Origin: Nectonema munidae
Lineage: Eukaryota; Nematomorpha; Nectonematoida; Nectonematidae
Direction of reading: 5' to 3'
Assembly (NCBI GenBank): GCA_030549495.1
Contig: JAUIRK010000819.1
Coordinates: 52,501 to 116,500 of the forward strand
Length of the DNA stretch: 64,000 nt
In this document: positions 1 through 10,915 of the stretch, piece by piece
Numbering within the stretch: the stretch's first letter is position 1
Layout of the letters: each line of letters starts with the position of its first letter
Notes under the pieces: model-generated
The model's database searches: none
The model's input: the letters and a program-made list of their open reading frames with translations, nothing else
What the model was told of the DNA's origin: nothing
Position numbers and translations under genes: made by a program

Positions 1-1257
1 AGAAAATTTTACACGCATGTCTAGTTTGCTTTGCAGAAATTGTAGAATTTCTTCACATAATATCGCTTCGATCATTTTCCTTTGGAAAGCCAACTTACGT
101 TTGAGTGCAGTTAGAGTTTTTCAAATTCTAAATCATTTTTTTTTGCATAACTCTAAAAAAATGCAAGAGTTGAAGACATTTGCTTTAATTAAATACGCTG
201 TTTTAGTGACTTCATTGAGAACATTTTTCAACCTATCAGGTATGGTTTCCTTATTAAGGCTTGGCGATGAATAGCGCACCTTGTACCAATTACATCTGGA
301 GATTTTTGCTTGAGTCTAAAAACAAGAAGAATAAGAAATTGATAAAGCATTGTCAGTACAAACTCAAAGTGTAAAAAATTGTCCACCTTGTCAAATGTTT
401 CTCTTGCAATGGATCTATTTTTAACAGTTTGGCAAAACAAAAAATTGTCAACAAAGTGCTTGTCATATACATATTGCACGTAAAGCCAAAACTGAGCACC
501 CATCGTTTCATTAAGCTGAATTGCAAAAAAAGTTGAACATTGAATGAATCAATAAAACCATCTCTGATATCATGTCATCATAAGACATCTCTCCTATTAG
601 CCTTCTAAAGGCATCTCATTTGACAAGAAGATAATCTTCAACTTTACAAGTTCTGAACTTGTTAGCACAATCTATATGATATCTTTAACAAGGTAATATC
701 AACTCTTCTATGTTGTGGGACTTTTTCACAACAGAAATTTTTTGAAACTTTTTAGAAGGCTTTCAAACCACACTTAATAATTTTCAAAAACTTTCGTATG
801 TTATCAAACCTAGATTTGTGCAATCGTTCAGCTTGACGTTTAAAACATTCAATACTTTTCTTTACTGAACTCGAGTGCTTCACTTCCATTTCAAGCTTTA
901 CTTGACAGACTTTATAAAAGTGGATTTTATCACTAACACTTCAAAACACCAAAGACACTTATGTTCCTCTTTCCCACCAGACGTTAATGCAGTAACACCA
1001 AATTTCAGATATGAGTCGTCCGATTTCATTTTTTAAGCCATTAAGAAAAATGAACATTTACATCTATAAAATTATGCCTAAAAAAGCAATAAAAGAATAA
1101 AAATAGTACTCAATTCAAAATGCGACTTATTGCCAAAATCGCAAATGACCTAATGTGGATGCAATATGTTGCGCAAAACGATCCATTCAGTGTCCCCTTC
1201 TCGATCCCTATATGGAAATTCTTCGCTGCACCGCGAATTCCAGTTTGAAAACCACTG
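1..1257 (-). mobile_element. hAT DNA transposon, ZBED/SCAND3 (Charlie-like) transposase fragment, cut by window edge
   Basis: Read on the minus strand, this resembles domesticated and free hAT transposases of the ZBED5/SCAND3/GTF2IRD2 type. It opens at 1029 with MKSDDSYLKFGVTAL and then a BED-like zinc finger (HKCLWCFEVL). Further on are the blocks EELILPC, YVQYVYDKHFVDNFLFC, ETFDKVDNFL and VIGTRCAIHRQAL, the last matching the family's conserved THCxxHRxAL signature, and near the edge WLSKGK. The plus-strand sequence ccagtttgaaaaccactg at 1240-1257 is the reverse of a hAT-Charlie terminal repeat, CAGTGGTTTTCAAACTGG, so the 5' end of the element lies at 1257. The next 8 bases, agctaaaa, are a candidate target duplication. 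Several frame changes and stops show it is dead. The 3' half lies outside the window. Confidence 0.85.
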
Positions 1258-3620
1258 AGCTAAAAGGTAGTGATACAATCAGAATTACAAACAAGGTAAT
1301 TTTACTTGATAAAAGTAGTTCAGTTATGGTGGGATTGAGAGCTTACAGGGCAATTATAAAGTCAGTTAATACCGGGGTTGTGTTCATTGGACAAATATTC
1401 TTTTATATAATAAATTTTGAAAATTATAAAAAAAAGTTTGCCCCTTTTCCAAAAATTTTCAGGAACCGCCTCAGATGTGAGTGGGATATCTTGTTCAATG
1501 AGTGTCATTTTATTAGAATTTAGTTTGAAGGGAAAGATAATTTTTGCCATTTTTATATTAACAATTTTATATTTTGACAATCATGGTATTTTCATCATGA
1601 AATAAGATGTTTTTGTTTCGGTTAAAGTATTCAAGTTTGTATTTTTCGTTTGAAGGCTAGATTTTTAAATTTGAAGTATGCATATGAACATATTTTTTGA
1701 TGGGAATTATAAAATAAAAGTGTTTCTGTTTGTATATGTTGTAATTTAGTTTCTAACGTGTGGACTCTCACTATGTGCGTTGTTTTGTACTTATGGTTTG
1801 TAATTTTACCTTGAATGTTATGGTAAAATGATTTATGTTTGAGTTTTCAGATGTGATAGTAATATCGTCAGTGTATCTAAGAACAAAATTATATTTCAAT
1901 TGAAAAATTATATTAGAACTATAGAGTTCTAAAGAGTTTGAAAATATCAAGAAGAAGAATAAAAAAGATGAAAAAAAAGAGTCGATGAAAAATAAAAATC
2001 CAAAACCATAAGAAAAAAGATGAAAAGAAAGCAAAGACAAATTAAAAATTTTTATTCAAAAAATGATGTTTTTATCTTGACATAGCAAAATCAATTTTAA
2101 TTTGAAAAGGTTCTAACCCACAAAAAATACAATATAAAATTCAATAAAAAAATTGAAGAAAAAAATTTAAAATGTTATATTAACTTTACCTGATCCTTAA
2201 TATGTGAAAGACAATTTTTATATTAAAGTATTTAATAGTCTGACAAGAGAAGAAGAAAAAGAATGGATCTTCTCATGAGAACAAGAGACGTTAGAAACAT
2301 TGTCTCATGTCGTCTTAACAGACAACTGATATTTGTTTAATGAATTTTAAAAAATGCCTCCTTTGAACCTACCCCTCTTCTTCTTATCTCCACTAAAATT
2401 TTTGTTTAGCGCGGGTTCTACATAATGTTTAAAATGCTATCAAATTACTTGTATTTCAATAAAAAATAATAAAAATGATTTTAATCTTAGATTTAAATAA
2501 GTTATAAAGGTAAGCAGCTGTTCTTTTTATCTTATATATACTTTATCGCATAATTATTCTCGTGAAGATCTTGCAAGCTTTAATTGCTCTAACTGCGATT
2601 CCCAAATCTAATCTTCTGAAGAACATCAAGCTTAGTAAATTTAGGGTGGATATTTAGAATTAGGATTAGGAGATTTAAAAGATCAAGGATCATAGTTCAC
2701 GTTAAAAATGGTGAAAACTCATTTCTATCAAGAGCGGTTTTTTCTAAAGCTCTAAAAATGGAGGTATCAGCTACACTAATACAATTAATATATTCATCAC
2801 ATATAAAATCGTTAGCAGTTAAGTAAAGAATACTTAGCATATAAAAGAGCTTGGCAAAATCTTCATCTATATTTTGAAAAGCGGGCCAAATATATCATGA
2901 TAGAACTCATAAAAACTCTTATTTCTACAAAAAGAAAAATGTGTGCTATAATAAATTAAATATGATCTAATTTTTTCATGTATATACTACTTTCACGTCA
3001 TTCCCTTTTCTCACTTCATTTAAATTTGTACCTACATTAGAACATGCTTGATATAATTGTGTGCAATACATTTAGAAAATGTTATTCAAAGTACTCTAAA
3101 TTCTAAAAGAGTACCTCTTTGCTTTGCCTCAATATCTATTCTGAAGGTATATGATGCGATCTTTAAAAATATAAAAACTTTGTTTCAAAATGAATTAAGT
3201 GTGTTTTTTTGAGATAAAACCTTCTCAATTCTACTTCCGCTCATTTTTAACTTAAGAACCATCAAAAAGTTAACTGAAACTTTGTTGAAATATCTCTCAG
3301 AGTTATCTATTTATCACTAACTGAGTGCCAGGTAAACAGAAAATTGACTTAATAAATTTGAAAAATTGACTTTTAACTCAAAATGTTGACATTTAAGTTA
3401 AAAAATTGACTTTTGGAAAGAAATTAAATGCAAAACTCTCTTCTTAAATACCAACTAATGTTTTTAAAAATACATTTTTAATAATGAAAAATATATTTCG
3501 ACTTCAAAAGTTTAAAATCTATTCCTTCTTAATTTGAAATATATATTTATACAACCTAAACCTAACCTCCCAAAGAGAAGTCTGTCAATTTTGTAAGTTC
3601 AAATACATACTGGGAGAGAT
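1258..3620. other. AT-rich intergenic DNA, nothing recognised
   Basis: About 2.4 kb without a convincing gene. Open frames here are short, differ in frame and resemble no family I know. Poly-A and poly-T runs are common. No tRNA, promoter or terminal repeat could be identified. Confidence 0.6.
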
Positions 3621-3626
3621 GTTTTA

Positions 3627-4590
3627 ATGTTTTATTTCCATAATATCCTTCACATAATTTTCTTCAAATCTTCCTTTTATGTACGAACTTATGCCTTTAA
3701 ATTTAATAGAATTAAAATCATCATAGGCATCTGTAAGTGTAAAGCTTCTTCTTTGAGATTTTTCAATTACTTCAATGATATTCTTAGCATAATCTCTTTT
3801 GATAGTCAACACATTTTTACTCAAGTTTACACTATTCAAACTTCTTTTTACATTATTAAGCAAAATATCTTTTTCAATTTCAATCTTTTCAACAATGTTT
3901 CTTATTTCAGGAAAGTTTTTACAATAGTATAATGATGCTTCAAGCCAGCTACAACATGTTGTAACAATAGAAAAAGGTTGATAGACAATTTTGAAAAAAG
4001 AGCGTCTTGTTTTATTTTTTACTGTGAGAGCTTTAAAACTTGAAATTAAATTATCAACTTCAGGGTTAAAATTTTTATCTTCAAAGCACATTTGTGGAAA
4101 AGATGAGAAAAGCATGTAATATGAAAAAGGTTAAGAAACAAAATTTTCAAGTTTTTAGCTGCAACTGTATTGTAACTAGTAACGTCAGTTATTAAAAGAA
4201 AAAGTTTTTCTTTCAATATTAAACTCTTTCAAAAACATCGTCGACAAAGCGGGTAAGTGTTTCAGAGGTAAAATGATCATTGGAAGCAGGCGTTTTTATA
4301 AGGTAAGTTTTTTGTGGTCCAATGAGGGTTCCAAAAAGAACATTTACAAATACTTGGCTTAAAATAAATGTTTTATCAACAATTTAAAAAATTATCTGTT
4401 TTATCAATAAACTTTTAATATTTTGAAGTTTGACTTTGGCCATGTCTGAAGGCAAATTTCTGCATAAACTAACAGAAGGAAATTGTATTCTTAAACTTTA
4501 AAAAAGTGATATAATACTTGAATGACATAATTTGTGTAGTGATATATTAGCTTCAAAAAAAACCTTTCAACCTTGTGTTAAAGTTATTTT
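3627..4590 (-). mobile_element. Decayed hAT-family transposase (CGGBP1/DUF659-like lineage)
   Basis: On the minus strand the blocks occur in the order expected of a hAT transposase of the lineage that also gave CGGBP1-like genes. From about 4585 down: FEANISLHKLCHSS (family: F..ANIPL.KL.HP), then LFGTLIGPQKTYLIKT, then LITDVTSYNTVAAKNLKIL followed by FHITCFSHLFHKCA (family: SDAAPYM..A..LK..HVTCLAHA.HR). The longest open piece, 3624-4115, carries CCSWLEASLYYCKNFPEIR, matching TRWGTWLEA..YY..NF in relatives. The catalytic RNase H-like fold is split over several frames, so the copy is inactive. No terminal repeats were found. The lineage differs from that of the element at 1-1257. Confidence 0.75.
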
Positions 4591-4617
4591 TAGTAGAATT
4601 AGAATATGTATCTATAC

Positions 4618-4755
4618 TTAAACTGACAGATATATCTTTCAGTTTGTTTTGATGCTTTTTGAATTTATATGATGAAAAAATTCTTTGTATGCTTTACTTC
4701 AACATAATATGCAGAACAAAATTTAAAAGTTGAAGAGTGACAAAACTCCCTCAGA
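4618..4755. repeat. Copy 1 of a short local repeat (partner at 5495-5650)
   Basis: Shares aaactgacagatatatcttt, tttttgaattt, ttctttgtatgctttact and gttgaagagtgacaaaactccct with the partner copy, in the same order and orientation. The two copies lie about 0.88 kb apart. No coding content was recognised, so a small non-autonomous element or a local duplication are both possible. Confidence 0.6.
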
Positions 4756-5494
4756 TATTTAGTAACTAGAAAATAATCCACTTGCTAATATATATTATTT
4801 ATTTTTAATTACTTCAAAAATATCCATTTATTGACTTTTTGTCTTTTTTATAGCAACTATAGGTGGTACGCCCACACTTTGGAAACCAATTTTCTAACAT
4901 GAAGGCTTTTTGGCGTTTGAGAGCAAAATGTTTAATAATGAACTTAATGATATAATGAAAAGCCAAACTCAATAAAAAATGAACTTTTATTGACTTAATA
5001 AAAATTTTTAATTGAAACAATAATTTTAATTGAAGAAAAAGAAGAAGTTTATTTTTAATTAGTAAAACGTATTTAACAAACAAACACTTTCACAAGTGTC
5101 ACAATGGTTTCAAAACCCTAGCAGTAATGCTTTAAAGAAAGAAATAAAATATAATTGGAGCATTAAAATATAAATATTACATTTTTGCTACAATACTTAC
5201 GAAATAATAATTTTGTATAAAAGTATATATAATTGATTTTGTACATTATAAACAACAGAATAAGAGTTCAACAGATATTTTGTTGTGTTCAACCGAATGA
5301 TCCAGTTTAATAAGTTATAAAAGAAAATGATTCAAACAACTATTTTACTTATAAATAATATTTAAAAAGTGTCTAAAACAGATTGGGTAATAAAACTTGA
5401 CTAATTGCAAACAAAACAATCAGGCTTTAGAACAGAAAGACTCAAAATTGAGAATAAAACTTTTTTTCAACTTATTTTTCAAAATTGAAAATGA

Positions 5495-5650
5495 AGTTTA
5501 AACTGACAGATATACCTTTCAGATTATTTTTATGCTTTATAGGGTTTCTGTGATTTTGAATAAAAATTTCTTTGTATGCTTTACTTTTATTAAACATAAT
5601 TTGCAGAACAAAATTATAATAGTTGAAGAGTGAGAAAACTCCCTTGAATT
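5495..5650. repeat. Copy 2 of a short local repeat (partner at 4618-4755)
   Basis: Same ordered words as copy 1 with scattered substitutions: aaactgacagatataccttt, ttctttgtatgctttact, cagaacaaaatt and gttgaagagtgagaaaactc. Divergence by eye suggests an old duplication or an element present in more copies elsewhere. Confidence 0.6.
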
Positions 5651-7085
5651 CCCAAATCCAGCAAATTAACAAAAAAACTTATAAAAACACCCACAAATTA
5701 TCTAAAATTAGTAAAAATTTGTTTATCAGTCTTTTCTTGAATATATAAAAAAATTGAAGAAATTGACTTTTGAAAATAATGAATGCATAATTATTTATAT
5801 TATAATATAAGTATAAAAAATTTTAACATGTAAAATACCTCAAACAAAAGTAAATGAAAAATATAAATTAAAATTTCTGAAAACCCTTATCAATTTTGAG
5901 AAGAAAGAAACACATTTAAACCATGTGTGTTTAGGTTTTGAATGTGCATTAGAAGCATTTAAGAATATTCCACTTTACATTATATTATTCCAATAATTAT
6001 TTTCAATGAGTTTTTTTGAATTTAGTGTTTCCATACGCAAAGGTCGATTCATAAATTTTCCTATAAAAAAGGTCTTGAACTATGAAATATAACGATCAAT
6101 GTTCGGAAAATTTTACTCCTTAGAAAGTCAAAAAAAGACTTGGTTGAACGAAGTTGATAAGAGAGATCTATGAATTTGAATTCATCAATGATCATTATAA
6201 GATCATTTATTAAGATAATTCTCCTGGCAAATAATCAATTTGAGATTTTTCTAGGAAAGTGATACTTATTCTTCGAGCAGAAATAACAAGTAATGTTTAT
6301 TAGTTATTCATAAGTCATTCCCAAGTCAGTTAAACAAGAGTTCATGATTACCAGAATCACTATCAAATAAAGAGCCATTAGATAAAGGATCATACATAAC
6401 TGACATCCCCCAAAATTGAATATCAAAATTTTAAAATCATTGAAATAAAAAAATAATAAGCAGAAATTTTTGGAAACTATCAGCAGGATAAATATTTTGA
6501 AATTTTTATAGAAAACAACAGAAGTAAGAAACAAAATGATCTTTTTCATAGTTTTAACACAAAAATAAGTATGAACTGCAAAAGCGAAATTATAATAAAA
6601 AAAAGGTAGCAATTAACAGAAAAATAACTGGGGAATTTTAAATTTATTCAATATCCATCTCTAAAATAGACTTTTCGTTCAACAAGATAGGATTTCTAAA
6701 TTTAACTCAATGAACAAAATGATAATGTTTGCGCAAACTTATTATAACATGAATTTGTTTTTACCGCGGTTATGCTTGATAAATCTTAAGAAAATTTTCA
6801 GTTTATAATCTATTTTCCCACCTTGTATTTGTTAAGATTTATCTTTTAATTTTATTTGAAATAAATGTTTCATTTTTTTATCAATTAACATTGTATTCCT
6901 ATAAATCCTTTTCTTACTTTCTATTATTTTTATTATATTAAAATTCAATTTCAAATATACGATAATTAGTAAAAAGATTAAATTTCTAGTTCCGAAAATT
7001 TATTTTTTATATAATTAACAAACATTTTAGTTCCAATTTTAAAAGTAATTCGTGTTGGATTTTTTTCTAAAATTAATTTTTTAGA

Positions 7086-7318
7086 TAGGGCTGCAATATT
7101 TTTATATTATCAAACCTGGACAATAGTATTAAAAAGGTTAAGAACAATATTTTATGTATAAAAATTACTTTGAAAGTAAAAGCTGAGTTTTTATACTAAA
7201 AAAAGAGATAAACCATCATGTTTAGAGCTAAGTTTTCACATAATCCTTTTTTGACATATAAGGTTAGTGAATCTAAAATCGTGATTCCATTGTTAAGCAA
7301 CGGCAAATCCGTATCAAT
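7086..7318. repeat. Interspersed MITE-like repeat, copy A (related to 55385-55711)
   Basis: This segment and the one at 55385-55711 share an ordered series of words: ttatcaaacc.ggacaat, gagtttt.atac, aaaaagagataaacaatca (with changes), cttttttgacat.taag.ttagtgaat and ttgttaagcgac. Similarity covers more than 200 bases with substitutions throughout, so both are old copies of one element. Copy A begins tagggctgc and copy B ends ggcaactcta, whose reverse complement starts tagagttgcc, suggesting short terminal inverted repeats. No coding capacity. Confidence 0.65.
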
Positions 7319-7739
7319 TATAGAAAAGCATGGCATCTTCATTATAATTATATTAGGGTGAGTAGTCGAATATTTTAAATTTTTTAATAATAAGATAAGT
7401 TTTCTAAATTAAATCTTTATTTACAATAATTTATTTTTCAAATCCAGTTTCGAAATGGTAAAAATCTTAATTATAAAGTGAATAGGTAGGCCAAAATAAC
7501 TAAAGAGGAGGCCCTCATAAATGGGGTCATTCACAATTGATGTCAATCAAAAACTGGAGGGGGGTGTAGATAAGTTGACAAATGAAGAATATGCTTTCAA
7601 TATTCTTTCTGCGATCATTGTATCTTTTTTTTACAACGCCTTTATCCCAATTACAACAACAAATTCTGAAATTGTATTGTTTATTGAGAACAATATTAAA
7701 AAACATTAATAGTTTATTATGAACATTTAAGTATTGAAA

Positions 7740-7990
7740 TGTAAAACTATATTTTTTAGCTTTAACCTTTTATCGTTTAAAAGGTATTTTAAGCCCGAAA
7801 ATGTTCGTTCAACACTGATTTGAGTAACAGATAATGATAAGACAATTTCAGCCAATCTTTTCAAACAACCATTTTTATTTAGCCACCATTGAAAAAGATC
7901 TGATTTGTTAATTCTATTTACACCGTAAACTTTTCGACCTTCCTTTTGAACTTCATCACCGCACTGAGAATTAACAAAAATCCAAAATCT
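7740..7990 (-). mobile_element. hAT transposase C-terminal dimerisation domain, remnant
   Basis: Minus-strand translation gives a continuous stretch WWLNKNGCLKRLAEIVLSLS followed by VTQISVERTFSGLKYLLND and KRLKLK. This is the hallmark hAT C-terminal dimerisation block (..P.ss..vER.FS..k.i....R..L). More weakly similar sequence with stops lies upstream to about 8250. The remainder of the transposase is gone or unrecognisable. Confidence 0.75.
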
Positions 7991-8344
7991 ATAAAATTAA
8001 TTTTATCTACTTTCTCATTCTATTTGAAGTTTTGTAATTCTTAATCAATGATTTTGTACAGTTTCTTCAAAACAATGAAAACTTAACCTGCATACATTTG
8101 TCCTTTTTTGTAGCGTTAAATTTATCAAGAGTTTTAAAAATTAATTCACATATGTTTGATCTATCCTTGCTTTTTCATCCAATTCAGTAATTGCAGCTTT
8201 CATTCAAAAATACTTTGAGAAGGTTTTGACTCCTAAGAATGATGCTTATTTCGAGTGCACAAATGAGTTTTGAGGCAAATTATTTTATTTTTTCCCTTCT
8301 TTTTCCTTTAGTCTTTATATGCTTTCTATTTAAAGATGTCTCTA

Positions 8345-8380
8345 ACGCGGTCATTCCCAACCGGTGTGCCGCGGCACTAA
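8345..8380 (+). repeat. Probable hAT terminal end with GC-rich palindrome
   Basis: The words ggtcattcccaaccggtg and gtgccgcggcac stand out from AT-rich surroundings. The first resembles the hAT-Charlie terminus CAGTGGTTCCCAACC and the second is a 12-base perfect palindrome. Orientation implies an element running to higher coordinates. I did not find its other end. Confidence 0.45.
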
Positions 8381-10290
8381 AGGTATAAGGTCTCATCTTA
8401 TCTATATAAGAAAGTAGTCTCAAATCTTTAACAGTTTATCTCTATTGCTTAGTGTAATTGAAAGAGTTAAAAATTAATGCAGTAGAGTACACACGTTAGG
8501 AAAAATGCCTTTATTTTTTATTTGCAAAATATAATTTAAACAATGAAGTCTTTTATTCAGAATTCAAATTTATGGCATCTTTTAATCTTAGATATTCATT
8601 TTATTTAACATTTATGATTTTTTTATCAAAATTGTCTTGAATAGTTCGCAATGTTTTTATACTTTCCTTCAAATTTTTTGTTATTTTCTTCCAAACATCT
8701 TAGACTTTGAATTTCGGTTTAAAATGGCAATTTAAATTGACGATATCTTATCTGTCTATTCCTAGAGACCCAGGTTCTAAAATCTAAATGTATTTTCAAA
8801 CAATTTATTTTAAAAAATTGAATAAATGTGTAGATCAGATTCATATAAGGTGCTTCCTTCCTTTTGTATGATTAGTAGTCTATTTTGATAACATTTCGTT
8901 TCCAAAAATGTTAACATTTATACATTATGAAATTCAATTTTAAGCTGCAAAATGTGGCAGTACAGAGTAGTCAAACAAACTAACCACACCTTTTGATATC
9001 AACCAACTCTGTTGACAATTGGTAGGAGAAGAGGTTGACAAACTTCTAGCTCCTGCCTTTCTTTGTAATATATCGATATCTTGTCTCTCACTTTTCTTTT
9101 TTTTTTGCTTAATCGGAATCTGCTATTTTATTTTTCTTCCAAGAGGTAGAGTAAAATGACACTTACATTGGTATCTAATATTTCTGTCAATTTTAAGTAT
9201 GCTATTACTTTGACAAAAGTGTATTCTTTGCTTCCTTTTTACTGTAAAAAAACAAAAATTGAATCGTCAAACATGCTAATGCCACCTCTGCTCATCAACT
9301 TGGGTATAATCGAAGACTGTCAAAAAACTAGACTTAGAAATCGAAGCTTTTAAATGTATGCAAAATATCTTTCCTAAGCTGAAAGCGGGAGTTTTATAAG
9401 CATTCATGTTAAATAACTCGTAGATTCTGTTTTTTAAATCAAAGTTGTCACAAAGTCAAAATTTTTTTTTTTTGGAAAGTTCATTTCGATGTTTTTAAAA
9501 ACAATTTGGTAAAGTATTCTGAAGCGCATAATGAGTGATTTCACCAAGTTATTCGACTTTTTGAAGAAAGATACAATGGACAATATAATGAAAATATGAT
9601 TGGAGACAAGTTGGTATATAAAAGAAAATTGAGAAAAAGAATTTTTTTTATATTAAGTTTAGTTTTCATTACTTGAAGAAAGAAATATATGTATAAAATG
9701 TCCAAAAGAAATAAAAAAAGTTTTTATGTTTATTTAATTGTAAATATTACAACTGTATACAAAAATAGCTGTTAAGTATATAAAAAAGTAAATGAATACA
9801 AATACCGATATCTCTGGAAGTCAAAACCGAAATTTAATAGCAGAGAGTATAATTCTTGTCTTTTTTATCTAATTATAAATGAGAAGAAATGTCTTTTGAA
9901 GAATAGACGAAATGAGTGTGGTACGGTGTTATAAAACAAAAAACCATATTTTTTGGTTAACGCGTTAACGCTTAACTGTAACTTCCGTTAAACTTCAAAG
10001 GAAGTAAAGAACTAACGGACGAAGTTCTTTCTTTTAAAAATTAGCTAAATGTATCGATATTTTATTCCAATATTTTTTTTTGAAAAATATTCAATCTTAA
10101 ATTTAAAATGTAGCGCAAAAATTCCATCTCAAAAAATGTAAACATTTGATATGTAAGTCAGTCTACTGAATGAATAAGAATTAAAGATAATTGATGTAAG
10201 CTTCTAACTAAAGGGTTGTGCGATGATGAAAAGTGAAAGCATTACTGTGAAAATTCAATAGAGTTTGTTAAATGTTTTTTTTTAGCTTTT
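8381..10290. other. Intergenic DNA upstream of COPZ
   Basis: AT-rich, no supported gene. A 14-base perfect palindrome, gttaacgcgttaac, lies near 9957 within a patch rich in taac/gtta words, perhaps an element end. The COPZ promoter must lie in the right part, but I see no clear TATA box or initiator to call. Confidence 0.5.
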
Positions 10291-10296
10291 TAAGTG

Positions 10297-10914
10297 ATGA
10301 AGTTAAGGAGTAGTAATTACTTGGACTTGGAGCCGAGTTTGTATTCGATAAAGGCGATAATAATATTGGACAGTGAAACAGGTAAGCGCATGGTGGCCAA
10401 GTACTACTGTGAAAAGGAAGATGTTACTAAGAATTCGCAAACAAGTGCGGACTCGTTGGCAAAGATCGATCAGCAGAAGAACTTTGAAAAGAAGTTGCAC
10501 GAACGCCTGTCCCAGAGATCCGCTTCTTCTACTTCCTCTGCGAACGAAGGCATACTCGTCCTGAACGGACACAGCATCGTGTATCAGTGCGTTTGCGATT
10601 TGCACTATTTTGTGGTTGGCGCTTCCTCCACTGAAAACGTGATTCTCTTGAGCAATTGCCTGAGCACCGTTGTGGAGTCCATTTCGTTGCTTTTGCGCAA
10701 GAACGTCGAACGCAAAAACTTCATCGACAACCTTGACCTTGTTTTTTTGTCACTCGATGAAATCTGTGATCGCGGCATCTTTCTCAACTTCAACAGCCAG
10801 GATATCTGCTCCAACATGTCTTTCAAGAATGATGACAGCCAATTCACTGAACAAACAATGGCCTCTGTGTTCCAAGCCGCCAAAGAACAAATAAAATGGC
10901 ATTTATTAAAATAA
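10297..10914 (+). CDS. COPZ: Coatomer subunit zeta (COPZ), apparently single exon
   Basis: Encodes about 205 residues of the COPI coat small subunit. Zeta-COP pairs with gamma-COP in the F-subcomplex that coats Golgi-to-ER and intra-Golgi vesicles. Family landmarks in order: LEPSLYSIKAIIILDSETG at the N-terminus, AKYY, LHYFVVGASSTENVILLSNC, LLRKNVERKNFIDNLD, FLSLDEICDRGIF, FTEQTMASVFQAAKEQIKW near the C-terminus. These match the longin-fold zeta subunit end to end. The start at 10297 fits the family N-terminus. The protein is nearly 30 residues longer than the usual 177, mainly through insertions after AKYY and around a Ser-rich stretch (SQRSASSTSSANEG). No intron interrupts it, although animal COPZ genes usually have several. 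That could be intron loss or a retrocopy, but the intact frame suggests function. Its GC content is clearly above its flanks. Confidence 0.93.
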   Translation: MKLRSSNYLDLEPSLYSIKAIIILDSETGKRMVAKYYCEKEDVTKNSQTSADSLAKIDQQKNFEKKLHERLSQRSASSTSSANEGILVLNGHSIVYQCVCDLHYFVVGASSTENVILLSNCLSTVVESISLLLRKNVERKNFIDNLDLVFLSLDEICDRGIFLNFNSQDICSNMSFKNDDSQFTEQTMASVFQAAKEQIKWHLLK

Positions 10915-10915
10915 A
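10910..10915 (+). promoter_or_regulatory. Candidate polyadenylation signal overlapping the COPZ stop codon
   Basis: AATAAA overlaps the TAA stop of COPZ. If used, the 3' UTR would be only a few tens of bases. Further AATAAA motifs occur downstream in this AT-rich DNA, so use of this one is unproven. Confidence 0.35.

Larger units (their letters stand above)
4591..7085. other. AT-rich intergenic DNA, nothing recognised
   Basis: Long AT-rich stretch with no supported gene. Two similar plus-strand segments, around 4620-4760 and 5490-5650, share the words aaactgacagatatacctttcag and tttgtatgctttactt with small changes. They look like two old copies of one short repeat. Nothing else could be named. 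Confidence 0.5.
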
